Assembly (NCBI GenBank): GCA_023512415.1
Contig: JAILZQ010000013.1
Location: 1 to 33,922 of the forward strand
DNA length: 33,922 nt
Origin: Geminicoccaceae bacterium
Lineage (GTDB): Bacteria > Pseudomonadota > Alphaproteobacteria > Geminicoccales > Geminicoccaceae
Direction: 5' to 3'
Below are positions 8,428 to 15,004 of the stretch, one piece after another (position 1 is the first letter of the stretch; every line of letters begins with the position of its first letter). The translations under genes were made by a program, and so were the position numbers. Under the pieces are notes generated by a model. It saw nothing but the letters and a program-made list of their open reading frames with translations. It was not told the origin of the DNA and searched no databases.

Positions 8428-8479
8428 CGAGGGGCTCCCGGAGATCCTCGAGGCTCCTTTCGCAGCTCGGCGCGACCCG

Positions 8480-9283
8480 TCAAGCCCGCCCGAGGCCCCG
8501 CGCCCGCTCGGTGTGGCCGGCGAGGAACCGGCGCAAGCGGTCCGATCGCGGCCCGCCGAGCACCTGCTGCGGCGGGCCCTGCTCCTCGATCCGGCCCTCG
8601 TGGAGGAAGAGCACCTCGCTCGCGACCTCGGCCGCGAAACCGACCTCGTGGGTGACGACCAGCATCGTGCGCCCCTCGAGGGCGAGGTCGCGCATGACCT
8701 TCAAGACCTCGCCCACGAGCTCCGGGTCGAGCGCCGAGGTCGGCTCGTCGAACAGCAGCACGGCCGGCTCCATGGCGAGCGCGCGGGCGATCGCCGCCCG
8801 CTGCTGTTGACCGCCCGAGAGCTGGGCGGGGTAGTGGTCGCGCTTGTCGCGGATGCCGACCTTGGCCAAGAGGGCGTGGGCCCGCTCGACCGCCTCGCGG
8901 CGCGGCAGCCCGAGGACGTGGATCGGCGCCTCGATCACGTTCTCGAGCACGGTCATGTGCGACCAGAGATTGAACTGCTGGAACACCATGCCGAGCCGGG
9001 TGCGCGCCCGCTCGACCTGCCGCCGATCGGCCGGGACGAGCCCGCCGCCGCGCTTGGCGACGAGCCGGATCTCCTCGCCGGTCACCCGGATGCGACCGGC
9101 ATCGGGCAATTCGAGGAGGTTGATGCAGCGCAAGAAGGTGCTCTTGCCCGAACCCGAGGCGCCCAAGAGCGCGATCACGTCGCCTTGCCGGGCGGTGAGC
9201 GAGATGCCCTTCAACACCGCGAGCGCGCCGAAGGATTTGTGGATGTCCTCGACCTCGAGGGCCGCGATCGCCGCCTCGCCCAT
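8480..9283 (-). CDS. Polar amino-acid ABC transporter ATPase (HisP/GlnQ-like)
   Basis: A 267-residue ATPase with Walker A GASGSGKS (41-48), Q-loop FQQFNLW (101-107), signature LSGGQQQR (155-162), Walker B LLFDEPTS (176-183) and switch His212. The 'LWSHMTVLENVIEAP' stretch is typical of HisP-type subunits. The ATG at 9283 follows a GAGGTGA Shine-Dalgarno. It is the first gene of the operon ATPase, binding protein 1, binding protein 2, permease Q, permease M. It powers import at the inner membrane. Confidence 0.96.
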   Translation of the reverse strand: MGEAAIAALEVEDIHKSFGALAVLKGISLTARQGDVIALLGASGSGKSTFLRCINLLELPDAGRIRVTGEEIRLVAKRGGGLVPADRRQVERARTRLGMVFQQFNLWSHMTVLENVIEAPIHVLGLPRREAVERAHALLAKVGIRDKRDHYPAQLSGGQQQRAAIARALAMEPAVLLFDEPTSALDPELVGEVLKVMRDLALEGRTMLVVTHEVGFAAEVASEVLFLHEGRIEEQGPPQQVLGGPRSDRLRRFLAGHTERARGLGRA

Positions 9284-9307
9284 GTCACCTCGCCGCGAAC
9301 GGTGGCA

Positions 9308-9336
9308 GGCTCGAACCCGCACTCGACGCTTGTCAA
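9308..9336 (-). promoter_or_regulatory. Candidate promoter of the amino-acid ABC operon
   Basis: On the minus strand a perfect TTGACA -35 box lies at 9336-9331, about 50 nt upstream of the ATPase start. At 17-nt spacing the -10 position (9313-9308) reads CGAGCC, which is poor. The -35 match and location favour a promoter, but the -10 is not supported. Confidence 0.3.
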
Positions 9337-9421
9337 GGACCGGTGAGGATGGGACACGGGCTCGGAGCCGGGCCGGCCCGGCAGACGCGGGCGGATCGCG
9401 GCGGGACAGGGAGGAGCGAGG

Positions 9422-10159
9422 ATGTTCGACGTCGACCGGGCGCTCGCAGCCGAGGCCCTCGGCACCTTCTGGCTCGTGCTGGGCGGCTGCGGGAGCGCCG
9501 TTCTCGCCGCGGCCTTTCCCGAGGTCGGGATCGGTCTTTTGGGCGTGTCCTTGGCCTTCGGCCTCTCCGTTCTCACGATGGCCTACGCGATCGGGCCGAT
9601 CTCGGGCTGCCATCTGAACCCGGCGGTGACGGTCGGGCTGGTGGTCGCCGGTCGCTTCGAGCGGAGCAAGGCGCTCGGCTACGTCGTGGCGCAGGTGGTG
9701 GGCGCGATCGTCGCCGCCTTCGTCCTCTACATCGTGGCCGCGGGCAAAGCCGGAGCGAACCTCGGCGGCTTCGCCGCGAACGGCTTCGGCGAGCTCTCCC
9801 CCGGCGGCTACGGCGCGCTCTCGGGGCTCGTGATCGAGCTCGTGATGACCTTCATGTTCTTGATCGTGATCCTCGGCGCGACGAGCCCCAAAGCACCGGC
9901 CGGCATGGCGCCGATCGCGATCGGGCTCGCGCTCACGCTGATCCATCTCGTGAGCATCCCGGTCACCAACACCTCGGTGAACCCGGCGCGGAGCACGGGC
10001 CAGGCGATCTTCGCCGGCTGGCCCTACCTGATCCAGCTGCCGTTCTTCTGGTTCGTGCCGATCCTCGGCGCGATGGGCGCGGGCGCCGTGTGGAAGTGGC
10101 TCGCGGGGGAGGAGGAGCCGGCCGGCCGCGCCGCGGAAGTGACCGCGCCCACGAGCTGA
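9422..10159 (+). CDS. aqpZ: Aquaporin Z
   Basis: A 245-residue MIP-family channel with six helices and both NPA half-helices: HLNPAV (NPA 66-68) and SVNPAR (NPA 187-189). The aromatic/arginine filter positions read Phe46, His175, Thr184 and Arg190, the water-selective AqpZ set rather than a glycerol facilitator. The start ATG has a strong GGGAGGAG Shine-Dalgarno. It is a single-gene unit, divergent from the amino-acid ABC operon and convergent with the peroxidase. It mediates rapid water flow across the inner membrane. Confidence 0.96.
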   Translation: MFDVDRALAAEALGTFWLVLGGCGSAVLAAAFPEVGIGLLGVSLAFGLSVLTMAYAIGPISGCHLNPAVTVGLVVAGRFERSKALGYVVAQVVGAIVAAFVLYIVAAGKAGANLGGFAANGFGELSPGGYGALSGLVIELVMTFMFLIVILGATSPKAPAGMAPIAIGLALTLIHLVSIPVTNTSVNPARSTGQAIFAGWPYLIQLPFFWFVPILGAMGAGAVWKWLAGEEEPAGRAAEVTAPTS

Positions 10160-10192
10160 GCCGGACGATCGCGGCCGTCGCGTCCGCCGGGC

Positions 10193-10756
10193 TCAGCTCC
10201 GGCTCTCCGCCCCGGCAGGGGCCAACAGACGCTCGATGCCGGCCACGACCTCCTTCGCGTCGGGCTCGACACTCGACGGCCAGAAGGCGACGGCGCGGCC
10301 GTCCGGGCCGATCAGGTACTTGTAGAAGTTCCAGCGCGGCCCGGCCCGCTCGCCGAGCTCGCCCCGCAGCCAGACGAACAGCGGATGGGCGTCGGGTCCC
10401 CGGACCCGGACCTTTTCGGTCAGCGGGAAGTCGACGTCGAAGTTCGTCTCGCAGAAGGTCTTGATCTGCTCGGCCGTGCCCGGCTCCTGGTTGCCGAAGT
10501 CGTTGGACGGGACGCCGAGGACGACCAGCCCGCGGTCGCGGTAGCGGGCCCAGAGGCGCTGCAACGCGGCGTACTGGTAGGTGTAGCCGCACAGCGAGGC
10601 GGTGTTGACCACGAGCAGCGGGCGGCCCGCGAAGCGGGCGAGCGGCAAGGGCTCGCCCTCGATCGCGGTGAAGGTGAAGGCGTGCGCGCCGCGCTCGGCG
10701 GCGGGCGCGGCCTGGACGGCGGAGAGCAGAGCGAGGGCGGCGAGCAACAGGCGCAC
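10193..10756 (-). CDS. Glutathione peroxidase-family protein, exported
   Basis: A 187-residue thiol peroxidase starting at GTG 10756. An N-terminal hydrophobic stretch (1-20, AVQAAPAAE) looks like a signal peptide, placing it in the periplasm. The active-site motif NTASLCGYTYQY has a cysteine (Cys56) in place of selenocysteine. GVPSNDFGNQEPG supplies the Gln, and WNFYKYLI the Trp and Asn, of the catalytic tetrad. Bacterial members often use thioredoxin rather than glutathione. It is divergent from the NnrU-type gene across 115 nt containing a short palindrome. Confidence 0.92.
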   Translation of the reverse strand: MRLLLAALALLSAVQAAPAAERGAHAFTFTAIEGEPLPLARFAGRPLLVVNTASLCGYTYQYAALQRLWARYRDRGLVVLGVPSNDFGNQEPGTAEQIKTFCETNFDVDFPLTEKVRVRGPDAHPLFVWLRGELGERAGPRWNFYKYLIGPDGRAVAFWPSSVEPDAKEVVAGIERLLAPAGAESRS

Positions 10757-10812
10757 GGTTCGGTCCTCCGGCTCGGTGGGCGCGGCCCGGGGCGCGCGCT
10801 ACAACCCGTTCG

Positions 10813-10826
10813 GTATCCTGCGATAC
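10813..10826. promoter_or_regulatory. Palindrome GTATC-N4-GATAC between divergent genes
   Basis: A perfect inverted repeat, GTATCCTGCGATAC, sits in the 115-nt gap between the divergently transcribed peroxidase and NnrU-type genes. Size and position fit a dimeric repressor or activator operator, but it matches no regulator I can name and five-base arms can occur by chance. Confidence 0.3.
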
Positions 10827-10871
10827 GCAGAGCGAGGCCGCGCGGACCGCCGGCCGGCCCCGGGGGCGCCG

Positions 10872-11552
10872 ATGAGCAATCTCGTGATCGCCGCGCTGTT
10901 CCTGATCGGCACCCATCTCGGCATCCCGAGCACCCAGCTGCGCGCGCAGCTCACGGCCAAGCTCGGCGAGGGCCTCTACCGGCTGCTCCACTCGCTGATC
11001 GCGCTCGTGGCGATCGTCTGGTTGGTGCGCGCCTGGCAGGCGGCACCGGTCCGGATGCTGTGGACCCCGGGCCCGGGATTGCGGCACCTGCCGCTTCTCG
11101 TCATGCCGCTCGCCTGTCTCTTGCTCGTCTGCGCGTTGAGCCAACGCAACCCCACGGCACTCGGCCAAGCGCCCGATCCGGATTCGGCCGAGCCGGCGCG
11201 CGGCATCGTCCGGGTGACGCGGCATCCGATGATGTGGGCGGTGGCGCTCTGGGCGATCGTCCACGTTCTGGCCAACGGCGACCTCGCCTCGCTCGTCTTC
11301 TTCGGCACCTTCGCGGTCCTGGCGCTCGCCGGCAGCGTGGCGATCGACGCCCGGCGGACCGAGGAGCGCCCGCCCGGCTGGGGCGTGTTCTTGCAGCGGA
11401 CCTCGAACCTGCCGTTCCGGGCGATCCTCGAACGGCGCAACAAGCTCGTGCCGAGCGAGATCGGCCTTCCCCGGCTGGTCGCGGCCCTCGCCCTCTACGT
11501 GGCGCTGATCTGGCTGCACCCCCGGCTGTTCGGCGTCGCCGTGACCCCGTGA
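10872..11552 (+). CDS. NnrU-family integral membrane protein
   Basis: A 226-residue membrane protein with five to six hydrophobic segments. The first reads MSNLVIAALFLIGTHLGIPS, and the central conserved motif is TRHPMMWA (116-123), which is shared with isoprenylcysteine methyltransferase-like proteins. NnrU is genetically linked to nitric-oxide/nitrite respiration in alphaproteobacteria, but most family members occur without denitrification genes and none are seen here, so a nitrogen-oxide role is not supported by context. The ATG at 10872 is chosen because the homologous part begins there. Confidence 0.88.
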   Translation: MSNLVIAALFLIGTHLGIPSTQLRAQLTAKLGEGLYRLLHSLIALVAIVWLVRAWQAAPVRMLWTPGPGLRHLPLLVMPLACLLLVCALSQRNPTALGQAPDPDSAEPARGIVRVTRHPMMWAVALWAIVHVLANGDLASLVFFGTFAVLALAGSVAIDARRTEERPPGWGVFLQRTSNLPFRAILERRNKLVPSEIGLPRLVAALALYVALIWLHPRLFGVAVTP

Positions 11553-11556
11553 AGTC

Positions 11557-11579
11557 GGCCGGGCTCGCGCCCGAGGGCC
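11557..11579 (+). terminator. Possible terminator after the NnrU-type gene
   Basis: Four bases after the stop, CGGGC-TCGC-GCCCG forms a 5-bp hairpin, with an outer GGC/GCC pairing across a small bulge. There is no clean T tract, so termination is uncertain. Confidence 0.3.
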
Positions 11580-11580
11580 G

Positions 11581-11614
11581 GTCAACCTTTCGTCAACCTT
11601 TTCCTGCGAAAAGG
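11581..11614 (+). promoter_or_regulatory. Regulatory island: 11-bp-period direct repeat followed by a 7-bp palindrome
   Basis: GTCAACCTTT occurs at 11581-11590 and again at 11592-11601, one helical turn apart. It overlaps an inverted repeat, CCTTTTC (11597-11603), CTGC, GAAAAGG (11608-11614). This AT-rich patch stands out in a very GC-rich window. The TCAA-N7-TCAA arrangement resembles a degenerate CtrA box (TTAA-N7-TTAA), and 11-bp direct repeats are also typical of PhoB-like response regulators. It is not clear what it controls: nearest on the plus strand is a hydrophobic reading frame without a proper stop. Confidence 0.45.
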
Positions 11615-11809
11615 GTCGCGGGCTGGACGGTGCGAGGTACCGTGGCGGTTCTGGCGATCCTCCTCTCGATCGCGCTGGCGGGGTTGGCGCTCGCCGTCCG
11701 CTGCGGCCGGGCTCGGCCGTTCGCGCCGGCCCCGCGCGCCGGTCCGGGCTGCCCGCCCGGGCCACACGAGGCGCGTCGGTCGGCGCCCCGCTGGCGTGAA
11801 GAGACGCGT

Positions 11810-11989
11810 TCAACCGAGGAACCAGAGGAGCGTCCGCACGAGCGCCCAGAGCAGGCCCGCGGCGAGGCTCGCATAGGCCGCGAGAAGGGCGAAGCGCCGC
11901 AGGCGCGGCTCGATCGCCCGCTGCCCGGACAAGATCCAGAACAGAACCGCGAGGCCGGCCGCGAAGGCGAAGAATCGGCCGTCGTCCAC
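11810..11989 (-). CDS. Small two-helix membrane protein (59 aa), unknown function
   Basis: A GTG start at 11989 opens a 59-residue frame ending at TGA 11810-11812. It reads VDDGRFFAFAAGLAVLFW, then a basic turn (RAIEPRLRRF) and a second hydrophobic stretch ending LLWALVRTLLWFLG. Two transmembrane helices (about 5-21 and 33-56) are evident and codon choice matches neighbouring genes. It lies 15 nt after the stop of the Gfo/Idh/MocA gene on the same strand, so it is probably the last gene of that operon. No family is recognised. It may be missed by gene finders because of its size and GTG start. Confidence 0.6.
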   Translation of the reverse strand: MDDGRFFAFAAGLAVLFWILSGQRAIEPRLRRFALLAAYASLAAGLLWALVRTLLWFLG

Positions 11990-12004
11990 GCCACCCGTCC
12001 CGCC

Positions 12005-13138
12005 TCAGCCGACCTCGTCGATCGAGACCCAGCGCCGTTCGCGCGCCGACAAGAGGACGGCGTCGACCACCCGTTGGACCTCGTAGGCCTCGCGGAAATC
12101 CGGGTGGAAGGTCGGCCCGTCGGCCATCGCGAGCGCGATGTCCTTGACCTCGATCGCCTTGATCTCGTTGAAGCCGAGCTGATGGCCGGGAGCCGGGCAG
12201 AACGCCGCGTAGTCGGCGTGCTCGGGCCCGGCCGGGATCTCGACGAAGCCGGCCCGCCCGGCGGCCTGGCCTTTGAGGTAGAGCCGGAGCTCGTTCATCC
12301 GTTCCATGTCGAGCAGGATCGTGCCTTTGGAGCCGGTGAGCTCGAAGGCGAGGTGCATCTTGCGCCCGGTGGCCACCCAGGAAGCCTCGAGCGAGCCCAC
12401 CGCACCGTTGGCGAAGCGGACGAGAGCGCGCGCCTGGTCGTCGACCTCGACCGGTCGCACCGGGGCGCCGCCGCGGGTGATCGCCCGCTCGGGGATCACC
12501 GTGTCGAGGTCGGCCACGAGCTCCTCGATCGGCCCGACGACGAAGCGGGCCATGGCGACGATGTGCGAGCCGAGATCGGCGATCGCCCCGGCCCCACCGG
12601 CCGGATCGAGCCGCCAGGACCAGGGCACGCCCGGGTCGGCCATGTAGTCCTCGGCGTGGATGCCGCGGAAGCTCCAGAGCTCGCCGAGCTCGCCCGAGCT
12701 CACGATGTCCCGGGCGAGGCGCGTCATCGGGTTGCGCAGATAGTTGAAGCCCACGAAGGTCGGCAGGCCGGCATGCTCGGCGGCCTCGGCCATGTCCCGG
12801 GCGTCGATCGCGGTGGGAGCGAGCGGCTTTTCGCAATAGACCGCCTTGCCCGCTTCGATCGCCGCCAGCGCCATCTCCTTGTGCAGAGCGTTGGGTGTGG
12901 TGATGTCGACCAGATCGATCTCGGGATCGCGCACGATGTCCCGCCAATCGCCGGTCCAGCGCGCGATGCCGAGCTGCCGGGCGGCCTGCGCGGCGAGCGC
13001 TTCCGTACGGTCGGCGAGGATCACCACCTCGGGCTCGAGGGGCAGGTCGAACACGGCCGGGGCCATCCGCCAGGCGAGGGCGTGGCTCCTGCCCATGAAG
13101 CCGGAGCCCACGAGGCCGATCCGCAAGGGCCGGCTCAC
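12005..13138 (-). CDS. Gfo/Idh/MocA-family NAD(P)-dependent oxidoreductase
   Basis: A 377-residue protein with an N-terminal Rossmann fold (GLVGSGFMGRSHA, 8-20), the family Glu-Lys-Pro motif (YCEKPLA, EKP 103-105) and the C-terminal-domain Asp/His pair in IADLGSHI (Asp188, His192). Members oxidise or reduce hydroxyl groups on sugars, inositols and related compounds. The GTG at 13138 overlaps the upstream dehydrogenase stop by 4 nt. Its place after an HpaI-type aldolase and a 2-hydroxyacid dehydrogenase suggests catabolism of a sugar acid or polyol; the substrate is not determinable. Confidence 0.93.
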   Translation of the reverse strand: MSRPLRIGLVGSGFMGRSHALAWRMAPAVFDLPLEPEVVILADRTEALAAQAARQLGIARWTGDWRDIVRDPEIDLVDITTPNALHKEMALAAIEAGKAVYCEKPLAPTAIDARDMAEAAEHAGLPTFVGFNYLRNPMTRLARDIVSSGELGELWSFRGIHAEDYMADPGVPWSWRLDPAGGAGAIADLGSHIVAMARFVVGPIEELVADLDTVIPERAITRGGAPVRPVEVDDQARALVRFANGAVGSLEASWVATGRKMHLAFELTGSKGTILLDMERMNELRLYLKGQAAGRAGFVEIPAGPEHADYAAFCPAPGHQLGFNEIKAIEVKDIALAMADGPTFHPDFREAYEVQRVVDAVLLSARERRWVSIDEVG

Positions 13139-14100
13139 CGCAGGACCTCCCCGTTGACCACGACCGCCGGATCGAGCCGACCCGCGAGCCCGGCCAGGAC
13201 GTTGTCGGCCGCCTCGAGCGCCATCCGCCGAGCCGATTCCGCCGTGACCCCCGCGACGTGTGGCGAGAGCAGGAGGTTCGGCACGGCGAGCAGCGGGTCG
13301 TCCGCCGGGAGGGGCTCGCGGACCGTCACGTCGAGGGCCGCACCGGCGAGCCGACCCGCGCGCAGCGCCTCGGCCAGCGCCGCCTCGTCGACGATCCCAC
13401 CGCGCGCGGTGTTGACGAGGAACGCACCGTGCCGCAGCCGGCCGAGCCGGCTCCGGTCGATCAGGCCCCGTGTCTCGGCGGTGAGCGGACAATGCAGCGT
13501 CACGACCGCCGCCGCCTCGAGCGCGGCTTCGAGGCTCGAGGCCGGCTCGCAGCCGGCAGCGGCGATCGCACCTTCTTCCACGTACGGGTCGTGGACCACG
13601 ACGCGCATCTCGAAGGCGAGCGCGCGCCGGGCGACCCGCCGGCCGATCCGCCCGAACCCCACGATCGCGAGCGTCTTGCCGGCGAGCTCGATCGGGACGA
13701 GCCGGTGGCGGGCCGCCCAATCGCCCGCGCGGACCGCCGCATCCATCTTCGAGGAGAGCTTGGCGAGGGCCAGGATCTGGGCAAAAGCGAACTCGGCCAC
13801 CGAGGTGGCGTTCGCGCTCGCGGTGACGGTCACCGGGATGCCGCGGGCGGTGGCCGCCGAAAGGGCGATGTTGTCGACGCCCACGCCGTGCTTGGCGATC
13901 ACCCGCAGCCGCGGCGCCCCGAGGATCGCCTCGCCCGGAAGTGGCGCGGTCCGCACGATCACCGCATCGGCAGCGGCGAGCGCCTCCGCGATCTCCGCCC
14001 GCCGCTCCTCGGCGAGCTGGACGGTCTCGAGCCCCGGCGCGGCACGCAGCCGCGCGAGCCCCGCCTCGTGGATCTCGCCGACGAGCAGGACCCGGGCCAC
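13135..14100 (-). CDS. D-2-hydroxyacid dehydrogenase (SerA-like, catabolic context)
   Basis: A 321-residue D-isomer-specific dehydrogenase starting at GTG 14100. It has the NAD-binding GFGRIG (148-153) and the catalytic triad Arg233 (NTARGGIVDE), Glu262 and His281 (SPHVAG). It lacks the C-terminal ACT/regulatory domain of long SerA proteins, so a biosynthetic phosphoglycerate dehydrogenase is less likely than a catabolic hydroxyacid or hydroxypyruvate reductase. It is 13 nt downstream of the aldolase and overlaps the next oxidoreductase. It would suit reduction of a 2-oxo acid or semialdehyde-type product of the aldolase (inference). Confidence 0.93.
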   Translation of the reverse strand: MARVLLVGEIHEAGLARLRAAPGLETVQLAEERRAEIAEALAAADAVIVRTAPLPGEAILGAPRLRVIAKHGVGVDNIALSAATARGIPVTVTASANATSVAEFAFAQILALAKLSSKMDAAVRAGDWAARHRLVPIELAGKTLAIVGFGRIGRRVARRALAFEMRVVVHDPYVEEGAIAAAGCEPASSLEAALEAAAVVTLHCPLTAETRGLIDRSRLGRLRHGAFLVNTARGGIVDEAALAEALRAGRLAGAALDVTVREPLPADDPLLAVPNLLLSPHVAGVTAESARRMALEAADNVLAGLAGRLDPAVVVNGEVLR

Positions 14101-14113
14101 GGCGGCACCCGGT

Positions 14114-14902
14114 TCAGTAGGTCGAGCTCTTCGGGCCCTCGACCAGGCTGCCCATCTCCTTGACGAGCTCGACCGCCTTCATCGTCAAGATCCGCGCGTC
14201 CGAGAGCAGGGTAGCGTAGTTGAGACCCTTGGCGATCATCGCTTTGGCATAGGCCGGGGCGCCGCAATGCATCCCGACCCACAGACCGGCCTTGCGGGTC
14301 GTCGTGACGATCCGCTCGACCTCGCGGACCACCGCGGGCTCGGTCGGGTCGAGCTGCGGGGTGTAGCCCATCGACAGCGCCAGATCGGCCGGGCCGATGT
14401 AGACCCCGTCGAGCCCCCGGGTGGCGAGGATCGAATCGAGGTTGTCGAGCGCTTCGGCGGTCTCGATCATGGCGAGGGCCAGGATCTGCCGGTTGGCCCG
14501 GGCGCCGTAATCCGCGCCGTGGACGACGAGCGCGCGGGTCGGGCCGAAGCTCCGCTGGCCCTCCGGGGCGTACCGGCAATAAGAGACGAACTCCTCGGCC
14601 TGGTGGCGGTCGTTGATCATCGGGCAGATGATGCCCATGGCCCCGGCGTCCAACAGCTTCATGACGATCCCGGCCTCGCGCCAGGGGACGCGGGCGAGCG
14701 GGATCGTGGGCGTGGTGCCGATCGCCTGCAGCATGCCGACCGCCGCCTGGTAGTCGACGAGGCCGTGCTGGAGGTCGATGGTGAGGCTGTCCCAGCCGCA
14801 ATGGGCCATGAACTCGGCGGCGACCGGGTGCGGGATCGCGCACCAGCCGTTGACGGTGGCGATGCCCTGCCTCCACTTCGTGACGAGCGTGTTCTCGCGC
14901 AC
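14114..14902 (-). CDS. HpcH/HpaI-family aldolase
   Basis: A 262-residue class II pyruvate-type aldolase. Residues matching the HpaI active site are present: His46 in DLQHG, Arg71 in PLARVPW, Glu147 in MIETAEAL and Asp173 in GPADLALSMG, the last two being metal ligands. The GTG start at 14902 is set by a strong AGGAGGT Shine-Dalgarno 7 nt upstream. It leads the operon with two dehydrogenases and a small membrane protein. The family cleaves 4-hydroxy-2-oxo acids to pyruvate plus an aldehyde. Without hydroxyphenylacetate genes nearby, a sugar-acid substrate is more plausible. Confidence 0.93.
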   Translation of the reverse strand: MRENTLVTKWRQGIATVNGWCAIPHPVAAEFMAHCGWDSLTIDLQHGLVDYQAAVGMLQAIGTTPTIPLARVPWREAGIVMKLLDAGAMGIICPMINDRHQAEEFVSYCRYAPEGQRSFGPTRALVVHGADYGARANRQILALAMIETAEALDNLDSILATRGLDGVYIGPADLALSMGYTPQLDPTEPAVVREVERIVTTTRKAGLWVGMHCGAPAYAKAMIAKGLNYATLLSDARILTMKAVELVKEMGSLVEGPKSSTY

Positions 14903-15004
14903 CGGTCGACCTCCTGGGCGGCTGCGGCGCGGAGGCTAGATGCCGGGTCGGGGCCTGTCCAGGCGGACCCGAGGCACGGTACCCGGCCCGCTCGGGAGGC
15001 TCCC

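Noticed and set aside
9306-9327. tRNA T-arm-like GGGTTCGAGCC on the minus strand (possible attachment site)
   Set aside because: The flanking 5-bp stem does not pair properly (only two Watson-Crick pairs and one wobble), and no acceptor or anticodon arms were found.
10385-15004. Very long plus-strand open frame continuous with the peptide-binding protein
   Set aside because: The part before 15005 runs antisense to four well-supported minus-strand genes and shows no domain; the true protein begins at TTG 15005 with a Shine-Dalgarno and signal peptide.
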